DNA of 64,000 bases from Pseudoalteromonas haloplanktis ATCC 14393. Its GTDB lineage: Bacteria; Pseudomonadota; Gammaproteobacteria; Enterobacterales; Alteromonadaceae. Shown in pieces: positions 37,465 through 46,230 of this stretch; positions within the stretch are counted from its first letter, which is position 1, and every line of letters starts with the position of its first letter. The notes under the pieces are model-generated. The model was not told the origin of the DNA. It ran no database searches and saw only the letters and a program-made list of their open reading frames with translations. The DNA lies in contig NZ_AHCA01000001.1 of NCBI RefSeq assembly GCF_000238355.1, positions 620,001 through 684,000 on the forward strand, written 5' to 3'. Both the position numbers and the translations under genes were made by a program.

Positions 37465-40317
37465 TTAGAAAGAATAACGCGCACCAATTGCAAAGGTACG
37501 TGAATAAATTCCATTGCCGAAATTATAAATATTCTCGTTACCTTCACCATAATAACTTTGATATACATCATCTAAGATATTGGTTGCATCAAATGTCACT
37601 ACGAAGTCATCTGTCACATCATAGCTAAATTGAAAATCTAAACTTTGCTCTGGGCGACTCCAAAACTGTAATGGGTTAGCAAAAATTGCAGCTTCGTTCC
37701 CTGTATAGAATTCAGAGCGCCACACATAGGATAAACGCATATCGAACGACTCTCGTTCATAGATACCTACCACGCTATAAGACTGATCAGATACACCAGC
37801 CATTTTTGAATCAACATAGCCCGTAATATTACCAGCCTGATCAAACTCTGGGGTATCTTGCGATGAATCAAGCAGTGTAAAACTTGCTTGTAAACCAACC
37901 CCTTCTAGCACATCCGGTAATCCTTCTGGGAAGTAAACTAGGCCAAGCTCTAAACCAGATAGCTCACCATTTGAGGCATTAACTGGTGCACTCAAAACAT
38001 AAGGACGAGTCACGCCATCGTCGCCTTCACGCACGACGGTTTTACGCCCTGGTACAACAAGGCCTTCAATTTCCCGTTTAAAGTATGCACCATACAATGA
38101 ACTCGATTCTGCAAAGTACCACTCTAATGAAGTATCATAATTTTTTGATTCTGTTGGCTGTAGATCTGGGTTACCACCATTACCAGTACCATAAGTGGCA
38201 CCTTCGGTAAGTGGATCAAACCAGTATTGCAACGCATTTAAATCTGCAAAATTTGGCATACGTAGAGTTTCAGTATAAGAAACACGGCCAACAAGGTCAT
38301 CGGTAATGTTCCAGTTCAATACTAAGCTCGGTAGCACCGAGCTTACATCAGCATTAGCAGAACTTGACTCAAATACATTAGTATTTGCGCCAACTTCAGC
38401 GGTAAATTGCATGTCTTGTTTATATTCAACATAACGCACACCAAACTCACCACTGATATTTTCAGTTAAGAAAAAATTTGTAGTGGCGTATAACGCGTAC
38501 GAGTTTTCTTCGATATCAAATGTTTTATAAACATTTTCTGCATCTAAGTTATATACACTTCGAACTGCACTGGCGTTATCGAGCATATAGCCACCATCTG
38601 CGGTGATAAAACTATTAAATACATCGGCTCGGCCATCAAAGTAATCATCAACTCGAAATACAATACCTGAGCCATCGCCTGCAGCGCCCGCGGCACCTAG
38701 CTGCTCAATCAAGCTAGAAACAGAAGTAATTAAAGGACTATTATTTTCATCCCTTATAATTTCGTCTTGTGCGCGAGTAAACTCTTCAGCGGTGCGTTTT
38801 TCGTAACGGCCACCAAATTTAACTTTATCGAAGAAATTACCACCGACTAAGTACTCAGCATCAAAGGTAAATGTTGTTGAGTCACCGCGGCTTCCGCCGC
38901 CATTATCATAAACTGTTCCCGCATTCCAGTTGCCAATTGCGGCCATATCGGCTTCATTTACCGCTGTATTAGGATCATCCCAAAATGCGATACCCGGAAC
39001 GCCATCATTATCGTTAAAATCAACATCTAGGCCAGGTGCAACACGATCAAATCGCATGGCAAAGAAGTCTGTTTCATACTCACTTTCTTGATAAACAACC
39101 TCAGTGTTAATGGTTAAATAATCACTGGCTTGCCACTGTGCACCAAGTGCATATAAATAGCTGTCTGTTTTACCATATGAGAAGTCGCCGCTTTGGAACC
39201 CCCCCGCAGCAATTGCTTGCTTTTCTTTAACTACATTAGTGCCGTCAAAAATAGTCGGGGTATCAATATTACCGTTACCGTTTTCAAAGGTATTTGAGAA
39301 CCACATCGCATTTTGAGACTCATTTTCATAACCGGTGTAAAAGCCTTCAGCGGTGATTTCTAGCGTATCTACTGGTGCCCATTGTAACGAAATAGAAGCC
39401 GCTGGGCGTTTACGCAAACCAGTAAACGAGGTGCCAAATATTGCATCACGAGCGATTAAATACTCGGTTGGCTCACCCTCAACATTTAATGTAGAACCTG
39501 GTGTATTTGGTAGACCATTTTCTTGCCCAGGCTCCCAAATTTGATTTCCCAGTGAATCATATTCAGGGATACGCGAATACGGTGAATACATTGCTTGCGG
39601 ATTGTTGGTAAAAAATGGAAATGCAGCACCTGCTGTTATCGTGTCATCACGATAATGAGTCTCAGAGTACGACACATTAAACAGCGCGCCAAACTCTCCT
39701 CCACCATCAAGTTCCCAGCGGTTACTTAATAATGCACTCACATTTGGGTCAACTTTATCCGGTTGATCAGAATAAATACCGCGGGCAGCGAGAACAACTT
39801 TCTTTCCGTCAAAATTAAAAGGACGATTAGTTTTAATATCGATTGAACCGGCAATACCACGCTCTACCTGATCAGCCGAACGCGTTTTATAAACTGTAAC
39901 GCCCGATAATAAGCTCGCCGGAATATCTTGTAGCGCGACATCACGACCTGCGCCAGTAAAAATATCTCGGCCGTTAACGGTGGTGTGCACATCGGTCAAA
40001 CCACGTATTGATACTTGACTTACTTCACCAGCGCCACGGCCTGTGGTTTGTACACCGGTTACCCTTTGTAAGGCTTCAACAACATTGTTATCAGGAAACT
40101 TACCAATGTCTTCAGCAATAATTGAGTCTACAATTTGTGTGCTAAAACGTTTTTCTGCAAGTGCTTTATTTAAGCTACCGCGAATACCTTGAACTTGAAT
40201 TACTTCTAAGGAATCATCTTCTGCTGCGGGGCTATTCTCTTGTGCTTCTTGGGCAAAAGATAATTGGCATGTAAGAGCCAATACAACGGCGCTAGCTGTG
40301 TGTGTTCGTTTAAACAT
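37465..40317 (-). CDS. TonB-dependent receptor for arabino-oligosaccharides
   Basis: The product is an outer-membrane receptor of about 950 residues with a signal peptide (ALTCQLSFAQ). Its plug is of the carbohydrate-type receptor group seen in Alteromonadales and Xanthomonas (VIQVQGIRGSLNKALAEKRF, IAEDIGKFPDNNVVEALQRV, VSQVSIRGL). A large barrel ends RTFAIGARYSF. Within the arabinan locus it likely imports long arabino-oligosaccharides. The start at 40317 follows GGAG and begins the signal peptide; a 25-residue longer frame reaches 40392. A strong operator candidate lies 154 bases upstream. Confidence 0.92.
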   Translation of the reverse strand: MFKRTHTASAVVLALTCQLSFAQEAQENSPAAEDDSLEVIQVQGIRGSLNKALAEKRFSTQIVDSIIAEDIGKFPDNNVVEALQRVTGVQTTGRGAGEVSQVSIRGLTDVHTTVNGRDIFTGAGRDVALQDIPASLLSGVTVYKTRSADQVERGIAGSIDIKTNRPFNFDGKKVVLAARGIYSDQPDKVDPNVSALLSNRWELDGGGEFGALFNVSYSETHYRDDTITAGAAFPFFTNNPQAMYSPYSRIPEYDSLGNQIWEPGQENGLPNTPGSTLNVEGEPTEYLIARDAIFGTSFTGLRKRPAASISLQWAPVDTLEITAEGFYTGYENESQNAMWFSNTFENGNGNIDTPTIFDGTNVVKEKQAIAAGGFQSGDFSYGKTDSYLYALGAQWQASDYLTINTEVVYQESEYETDFFAMRFDRVAPGLDVDFNDNDGVPGIAFWDDPNTAVNEADMAAIGNWNAGTVYDNGGGSRGDSTTFTFDAEYLVGGNFFDKVKFGGRYEKRTAEEFTRAQDEIIRDENNSPLITSVSSLIEQLGAAGAAGDGSGIVFRVDDYFDGRADVFNSFITADGGYMLDNASAVRSVYNLDAENVYKTFDIEENSYALYATTNFFLTENISGEFGVRYVEYKQDMQFTAEVGANTNVFESSSANADVSSVLPSLVLNWNITDDLVGRVSYTETLRMPNFADLNALQYWFDPLTEGATYGTGNGGNPDLQPTESKNYDTSLEWYFAESSSLYGAYFKREIEGLVVPGRKTVVREGDDGVTRPYVLSAPVNASNGELSGLELGLVYFPEGLPDVLEGVGLQASFTLLDSSQDTPEFDQAGNITGYVDSKMAGVSDQSYSVVGIYERESFDMRLSYVWRSEFYTGNEAAIFANPLQFWSRPEQSLDFQFSYDVTDDFVVTFDATNILDDVYQSYYGEGNENIYNFGNGIYSRTFAIGARYSF

Positions 40318-40470
40318 TAGCGATGTTCTCCAGTTTATTTTTGTCACGACTACAAATGTGTGATTTTTATAATCGATAAGCGACCCTTTCAACGAGCTTA
40401 TGGCCAGGCAACACGTTGAGTTAGTCTCTATTTTATTATGTTAATATATTGCTGCCCGGACTTTAATCAT

Positions 40471-40485
40471 ATTGTATGATTATTT
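40471..40485. promoter_or_regulatory. Candidate operator upstream of the TonB receptor
   Basis: ATTGTATGATTATTT, a close match to the sites before the GntR gene and araB. Confidence 0.55.
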
Positions 40486-40749
40486 AACAGTCAACATCAA
40501 TAAAGCACTTTTAGTCTGTCATTTTCATAAAGTGGCAAATAATAATTATTACTATTCACCGTAATGCTAATTTTTTTAAAAATTCCGCACATACCTACTG
40601 AAAAATAAAATAGCCAATATAATCAATAAATAAGATTAATAAATAATAACGAAATGATGGTCAATTTTGTTTGTTTAGCCGTAAATGTTGGATTATATCA
40701 ATAACATTCTATTTACGTGCTCAAATTTAATGCTACTATAAATAAAATT
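40486..40749. other. AT-rich divergent promoter region
   Basis: The interval between the TonB receptor and a GH43 gene is very AT-rich and shows no coding potential. It should contain promoters for both divergent genes; I could not fix the -10/-35 elements with confidence. Confidence 0.4.
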
Positions 40750-40763
40750 ACTATAATACAAAT
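40750..40763. promoter_or_regulatory. Candidate operator upstream of a GH43 gene
   Basis: ACTATAATACAAAT reads ATTTGTATTATAGT on the minus strand, matching the recurring motif. Confidence 0.5.
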
Positions 40764-40863
40764 AAGCTTTTTGACTGACTTATCTCATTCTAAGCATTAA
40801 TCTCAAACGCCTATTAATTACTTGAAGTAACGCGCGTTTGTTTTCATTACCATGAGGATTTTT

Positions 40864-41823
40864 ATGTTTAAATTTAGCTCTCTAGCATTACCTATTATGT
40901 TTACCAGCGGCTTAGCTATGGCGCAAAACCCGCTATTTACCGATGAATTTACAGCAGATCCTGCCGCACTGGTACATAAAGATACTGTGTACCTTTACAC
41001 AGGTCATGATGAAGCGCCAAACAATGATGTATTCTTTGAAATGCATGACTGGCTGGCTTTTTCTTCTACTGACATGGTTAATTGGAAAAAACATGGCCCA
41101 ATAATGAAAGCCACCGACTTTAAATGGGCTAAAGGTGATGCATGGGCATCACACATGATTGAACGTGATGGCACTTTTTACTTCTTTACCACAGTTCGTC
41201 ACGATGAAAGCAAACCTGGTTTTGCCATTGGCGTTGCGACATCTAAATCACCAACAGGCCCATTCAAGGATGCAATTGGTCATGCATTAGTCACCGACGA
41301 TATGACCAAGCATACACCTAATGATTGGGATGATATTGATCCCGCCATTTATGTCGAAGAAAACGGTGATACATACATGTTTTTCGGCAATCTCGTTCCC
41401 AAATACGTTAAGCTCAGCGATGATTTGCTAAGCCTAGATGGTGAAATTAAAACAATCGACTTACCCAACTTTACTGAAGCCCTTTGGGTTCATAAGAAAG
41501 ACGACAATTACTATGTTTCTTATGCGTGTGAATTCCCAGAAAAAATCTGTTATGCAATGAGTAAAAGCATCAAGGGCCCATGGCAATACAAGGGCATACT
41601 CAATGAAATTGCTGGAAACAGCGAAACAAACCACCAATCAATTATCGAGTTTAAAGGTAAAAGTTACTTTATTTATCACACCGGTGCGGTGCCACCAAAA
41701 GACGGTAAACCAAGTGGTGGACGGTTTCGTCGCTCAGTCGCTATAGAGCCACTTTACTATAATGCAGATGGTACATTACAACGCGTCATTATGACCACTG
41801 AAGGCATTGTTGAACCTCAGTAA
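40864..41823 (+). CDS. GH43 family glycoside hydrolase (arabinofuranosidase or xylosidase-like)
   Basis: The 319-residue secreted enzyme has a signal peptide (FTSGLAMA) and a GH43 propeller. The base Asp is in FTADPAALVHKDTVYLYTGHD, the modulating Asp in DWDDIDPAIYVE, and the acid Glu in FTEALWVHKKDDNYYVSYA. The FTADPAALV/YLYTGHDEA opening is typical of the GH43 groups that act on beta-xylosides and alpha-arabinosides; the exact activity is not resolved. The ATG at 40864 follows GAGGA. It is divergent from the TonB receptor. Confidence 0.87.
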   Translation: MFKFSSLALPIMFTSGLAMAQNPLFTDEFTADPAALVHKDTVYLYTGHDEAPNNDVFFEMHDWLAFSSTDMVNWKKHGPIMKATDFKWAKGDAWASHMIERDGTFYFFTTVRHDESKPGFAIGVATSKSPTGPFKDAIGHALVTDDMTKHTPNDWDDIDPAIYVEENGDTYMFFGNLVPKYVKLSDDLLSLDGEIKTIDLPNFTEALWVHKKDDNYYVSYACEFPEKICYAMSKSIKGPWQYKGILNEIAGNSETNHQSIIEFKGKSYFIYHTGAVPPKDGKPSGGRFRRSVAIEPLYYNADGTLQRVIMTTEGIVEPQ

Positions 41824-41868
41824 AACGGATTTTTGTCGAGTAAATTTAACCTTGCTCGGCAAATTTAA

Positions 41869-41897
41869 CGATTCTTTAAAGCTGAAGAATCGCTTTT
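41869..41897 (+). terminator. Hairpin terminator after the GH43 gene
   Basis: CGATTCTT at 41869-41876 pairs with AAGAATCG at 41885-41892, followed by CTTTT. Confidence 0.65.
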
Positions 41898-42004
41898 AAA
41901 TAAAGTAATGGTTTGAATTTACTCTACTTTATTTATAAATTTAAGTGTGACATAAACGCAAGCTAACAATTTGGTTAGTTTATAGATTTATTCGTGCAAT
42001 TAAA

Positions 42005-42029
42005 TTAGTATTATAAAATTATAATAATT
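42005..42029. promoter_or_regulatory. Weak operator-like motif upstream of the lipoprotein arabinanase
   Basis: TTAGTATTATAAAATTATAA resembles the recurring motif but lacks the G in TTGTAT. Confidence 0.3.
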
Positions 42030-42117
42030 AGTTTAATTAACTTTTTTAGAAGTTATAGGTACTTGTCGGATCAACCAATAAACAAATATAACTATCTCAT
42101 TCAACAGGACACATACA

Positions 42118-45100
42118 ATGAAACTTAATCAACTAGCTGTCGTAATAAGCTGCGCTTTTGCAGTCTCAGGCTGTGGCTCAGATGGAAACTCAGCACCCGA
42201 AGGTGTTTTAGCTTCGCAACCCGTTGTTACTGCAAAACCAACTTTAAATAGCAGTGTGCAATTTAATGATGATGGGAATGTGGCAGTAACTAATGTTGCA
42301 GTACATGATCCATCAGTTTTAAAAGTCGATGATACTTATTATATCTTTGGCTCACATTTAGCGGCCGCTAAATCAACCGATTTAATGAACTGGGAAATGA
42401 TTTCAAGTTTATCTGCTAATAATGCAGTAAATGAAAGCCCACTTTTTGACTTTAATTACACCACTGAAATATCAGAAGGGATTGAATGGACTGATGGCTT
42501 CACAGGTAACTGGGCTGCTGATGTAGTTCAAGCACCCAATGGTAAGTATTGGTTTTACTACAACCACTGTGCACAAGATAACCCAGATACTCCAGATGTG
42601 GTTGATGAAGTGTGTTGGAACCGCTCTTATTTAGGCTTGGCTCAAGCTGATACCATTGAAGGGCCTTACATTGATCAAGGAGTATTTTTACGCAGTGGCT
42701 ATCGAAGTGCTGATGAATTTACTGCATACCCCCTTGATAATGGCCAAACGACATGGAATGGCGCCGTTGATCCTAATGCTATCGATCCCGCAGCCTTTTA
42801 TGCTAAAGACGGCAGTTTATGGATGGTATACGGTTCATACTCAGGAGGCATATTTGTCCTTGCAATGGATGAAACAACGGGTAAACCGCTGCCAGGCCAA
42901 GGTTACGGAACTAAGTTAGTTGGGGGTGACTATAGGGCTATCGAAGGGGCATTTGCCATGTACAGCCCAGAAAGTGATTATTACTACCTGTTTTATTCTG
43001 TCGCAGGGTTTGCTGCAAATGATGGGTATAACGTACGAGTGGCACGCTCAAAAACGCCACAAGGTCCCTATTTAGATAACGCTGGCAATGATATTGCTGC
43101 CGCTGCTGGCCTTGAAATCGGCGAAAAACTCATTGGTGGTTTTGAGTATACTCAAGAGCTTGGTGAAACAACTCCGGCTTGGGGCTATCAGTCACCAGGG
43201 CATAATTCTGCTTACTATGATGAAGCTACTGGCAAACATATATTTGTAACTCATACTCGTTTCCCATTGAGTTCATCTGAATTTCCTAACAATGCTGAAG
43301 CGCACCAAGTTCGTAGCCATGAAATGTTTATCAACCAACTTGGTTGGCCGGTACTATCACCTCAACGCTATGTGCCACTAGATGGTGACAATGTGTTAGC
43401 GCTTGACGAAATTCAGGGGTACTACAAATTCATAAACCACGGTACTGCTGTAAACACCAGCGCCATTCGCTCAACCTATATTGCGCTTAATGCTGATAAC
43501 TCAGTAACAGGAAGTGATAAAGGAACTTGGTACCCTAGCGACGATACTAATACCAATATTAAACTCGTTTTAGAGTCAGGTACTTACTTTGCTGTAGCAA
43601 AATGGCAATGGGATGATGCCAACAAAGCATTAGTCCCTACCCTTTCGGGTGTTTCTGCAGAAGGAGCAACGGTATGGGCAACAAAAGTCGATGATATAAC
43701 CGCAACTAATGATATTTTAGCCACTGTTGCGCAAGCTTTAGATATTAAAACTGAATTAAGTATTACTGATGAAGGTTATTCATTACCTACACTTGCTAAA
43801 GATGGCGCACAGATCAGCTGGCAAAGTAGTGACGAATATTACATTGGGAGTGACGGTACCGTATTTATCCCCACCCCTGATCGCGGCAATAAATCCGTTG
43901 TGTTAACAGCTAATATTGAACTTAACGGGCAAACCACAAGTAAGACCTTTACGGTAAACTTAACTGCGCGCCCAGAATTTAAAAATGCGATTGCTCACTA
44001 TTCATTTGAAAATGCCCTGACCGATGATTTAGGTAATTTAGCAACGGCCACAACCACGGACAATAACTTACTAAACACAGGTGCAGGTGTTGAAGCTTAT
44101 GCTGCAGGTAAAAGCGGTCAAGCCTTTAGTTTTGATGGTGCTACAGGGGTTAGATTACCTGATAACTTAGTAACGACAGCACAGTACACTATTTCTTATT
44201 GGTTAAAACCAACGGTATTAACGGACTTTACACCATCGTTCTTTGCAGCAACAACCGCAGATAGATGGATGAGCTTGATCCCAGGTAACACTCACTTCAC
44301 CACGACTCCTATGTTGTGGAGTAAATATTTAGATGATGCAGGTGTTGAACAATGGAATCAGATTATTTCAGCAACGCCTGCCCCGCTTGACTGGACTCAC
44401 GTTGCTATTACCTATGCAAATGGTGAAGCTAAATTTTATCGTGATGGCGCTTTAGCTGGTGCCATGCCCCGTGCTGACTTTTTCAGTAATGCAACTGGTA
44501 ACTTTGCACTTGGCGTTAACTATGGCTGGGATTTACCATTTCAAGGTGAAATTGATGAGCTAATTGTGTATGACTATGCATTGGGTAACTTAGATATTAA
44601 TGCTGCGGCAATTAATAACTTAACTGACCCAACTAAGTTTGCAGACTTTGTAAAAGAAGCCCTTGATTTAGGTGATACTACGGCTATCCGTGAAAGCTTT
44701 ACCTTACCGCGTGTTGGACCCTTTGTGTCTGGTATTAGCTGGACATCAAATAACGAAGAGTATTTAAAACCCGTTAATGGCACAGCCATTGTTAATCAAC
44801 CAAGTGCGCTTGCTGGCGACCAAATAGTGACACTTACTGCAACAATTAACTATAAAGGTTTTACAGATACTAAAAGCTTTGATGTCACGGTTAAATCACT
44901 CGCGCCTGCACAGTATAGTTTTGAAGGTGATTTAGCGGAACTTGAAGGCGCTTATGGTTCAGGTAAATCAACTGGCAACCGTATTGATAATCAAGGTGGA
45001 GCGGTCACTTTTACAGACGGAATTATTGGCCAAGCAGTACACTTAGATGGCACTACAGGGGTAAGATTACCTGACAACCTGATCACCACCAATGACTATT

Positions 45101-45546
45101 CAATTTCATTGTGGTTAAAACCTGATGCATTTACCAGTTATACCACCGCATTTTTTGCTGGTGCAAATTCATCTACATGGTTGAGCTTAGTCCCTTCAAT
45201 GGATGGCACAAACAAAACACGTCTATGGGGTACTTCCGGTGCGTTCTTTGATAATGGTGAACTTGATACCCGTATCCCACAAGGTGAGTGGACTCATTTA
45301 GTGATGACAGTAGATGGTAGTAATGGTAACACCTTAAAAATCTACGTTAACGGCGAACTAAAACTTGATACGGCAGGCTTCCCCCGCGTATTTACAGTTG
45401 CTGGTGAAACCAATGAGTTTGCACTTGGTGTAAACTATTGGGATACACCATACAACGGCGCAATTGATGAGCTAAAAGTATTTAGTGGTGCAATTGACGC
45501 TGACGCGATAAAAGCATTGTTCGATGCTGCAACAGCCGCTGAGTAA
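42118..45546 (+). CDS. Surface lipoprotein GH43 arabinanase with Ig-like and LamG domains
   Basis: The 1142-residue lipoprotein (SGCGSDG lipobox near residue 19) begins with a GH43 catalytic domain to about residue 430. The base Asp is in AVHDPSVLKVDDTYYIFGSH, the modulating Asp in NAIDPAAFY, and the acid Glu in RAIEGAFAMY. The extended endo-arabinanase C-terminal beta-domain follows. Two alternating pairs of atrophied Ig-like (about 545-620 and 845-930) and LamG-type lectin domains (about 625-840 and 935-1135) then likely bind glycan. The two LamG repeats share VRLPDNL. It probably works at the outer membrane on long arabinan. It ends at a terminator. Confidence 0.9.
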   Translation: MKLNQLAVVISCAFAVSGCGSDGNSAPEGVLASQPVVTAKPTLNSSVQFNDDGNVAVTNVAVHDPSVLKVDDTYYIFGSHLAAAKSTDLMNWEMISSLSANNAVNESPLFDFNYTTEISEGIEWTDGFTGNWAADVVQAPNGKYWFYYNHCAQDNPDTPDVVDEVCWNRSYLGLAQADTIEGPYIDQGVFLRSGYRSADEFTAYPLDNGQTTWNGAVDPNAIDPAAFYAKDGSLWMVYGSYSGGIFVLAMDETTGKPLPGQGYGTKLVGGDYRAIEGAFAMYSPESDYYYLFYSVAGFAANDGYNVRVARSKTPQGPYLDNAGNDIAAAAGLEIGEKLIGGFEYTQELGETTPAWGYQSPGHNSAYYDEATGKHIFVTHTRFPLSSSEFPNNAEAHQVRSHEMFINQLGWPVLSPQRYVPLDGDNVLALDEIQGYYKFINHGTAVNTSAIRSTYIALNADNSVTGSDKGTWYPSDDTNTNIKLVLESGTYFAVAKWQWDDANKALVPTLSGVSAEGATVWATKVDDITATNDILATVAQALDIKTELSITDEGYSLPTLAKDGAQISWQSSDEYYIGSDGTVFIPTPDRGNKSVVLTANIELNGQTTSKTFTVNLTARPEFKNAIAHYSFENALTDDLGNLATATTTDNNLLNTGAGVEAYAAGKSGQAFSFDGATGVRLPDNLVTTAQYTISYWLKPTVLTDFTPSFFAATTADRWMSLIPGNTHFTTTPMLWSKYLDDAGVEQWNQIISATPAPLDWTHVAITYANGEAKFYRDGALAGAMPRADFFSNATGNFALGVNYGWDLPFQGEIDELIVYDYALGNLDINAAAINNLTDPTKFADFVKEALDLGDTTAIRESFTLPRVGPFVSGISWTSNNEEYLKPVNGTAIVNQPSALAGDQIVTLTATINYKGFTDTKSFDVTVKSLAPAQYSFEGDLAELEGAYGSGKSTGNRIDNQGGAVTFTDGIIGQAVHLDGTTGVRLPDNLITTNDYSISLWLKPDAFTSYTTAFFAGANSSTWLSLVPSMDGTNKTRLWGTSGAFFDNGELDTRIPQGEWTHLVMTVDGSNGNTLKIYVNGELKLDTAGFPRVFTVAGETNEFALGVNYWDTPYNGAIDELKVFSGAIDADAIKALFDAATAAE

Positions 45547-45589
45547 GCATTATTTGTTGAGGTATACCTCAAATTAAAAAATGTTGTAT

Positions 45590-45619
45590 AAGCCGAGTGA
45601 AAACTCGGCTTTTTTTTTC
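45590..45619 (+). terminator. Rho-independent terminator after the LamG arabinanase
   Basis: AGCCGAG-TGAAAA-CTCGGCT at 45591-45610 followed by nine T's. Confidence 0.92.
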
Positions 45620-45685
45620 TAAATAATTAAAGGATCTGTCCCTTCAACCGATAACAGGCTATCTTTATCTATCAAGTAAATTAGT

Positions 45686-46105
45686 ATGAGCCTTAATCCA
45701 CTATCAGCAAGTTTAACTATCAAAAACCACACCAATAACACTCAAGAAGTCGCGACGGATAAAGGCTATAAGTTAACATCAACAGAAAGAGATAAACTCT
45801 CAGGGCGAGCAGCACAGCAAACTGCTGAGCAAGATAAGAATAATGATTTACCTGAGTATATTCAAAAAATGATTGAGCAACTTGAAAGACTCAAACAACA
45901 ACTAGAGCAAGCTAAAGAACAACTGAGTAAATTACAAGCGCAACAAAATCAAGATGATGAAGCTGTAAAAGCGCAAGTAGAAATGCAAGTTAAAATGGTG
46001 ATGGAACTGCAAACGCAAATGATGACCTTGAGCCAATCCATCGGCGAAGCCATGAAAGATGCCGGTGTTAGCGATCCAGGAGTACTACTGAGTGCCATGG
46101 CATGA
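45686..46105 (+). CDS. FlxA-like coiled-coil protein
   Basis: This 139-residue soluble protein has a long heptad-patterned helix (residues 55-125, rich in Gln, Leu and Lys). The ending TMMLSQSI-like helix and GVSDPGVLLSAMA are typical of FlxA-type proteins in gammaproteobacteria. Its function is unknown; E. coli flxA is a flagellar sigma-controlled gene. No link to arabinan use is apparent and it sits alone between two glycan enzymes. Codon use looks like its neighbours. Confidence 0.7.
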   Translation: MSLNPLSASLTIKNHTNNTQEVATDKGYKLTSTERDKLSGRAAQQTAEQDKNNDLPEYIQKMIEQLERLKQQLEQAKEQLSKLQAQQNQDDEAVKAQVEMQVKMVMELQTQMMTLSQSIGEAMKDAGVSDPGVLLSAMA

Positions 46106-46177
46106 TGCTGATCCGTCACTTTAGAGCATACCCTAAAATTATCTTATATCATGGCATTTAAATCTTTTCGCGCACAT

Positions 46178-46206
46178 AAAAAAGCCACTAACAAAGTAGT
46201 GGCTTG
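46178..46206 (-). terminator. Rho-independent terminator of the ara operon
   Basis: On the minus strand, AAGCCACTA pairs with TAGTGGCTT and runs into TTTTTT. It lies about 26 bases past the stop of the last gene. Confidence 0.8.
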
Positions 46207-46230
46207 GTGAGAGTCGAACTCATTGAATAA

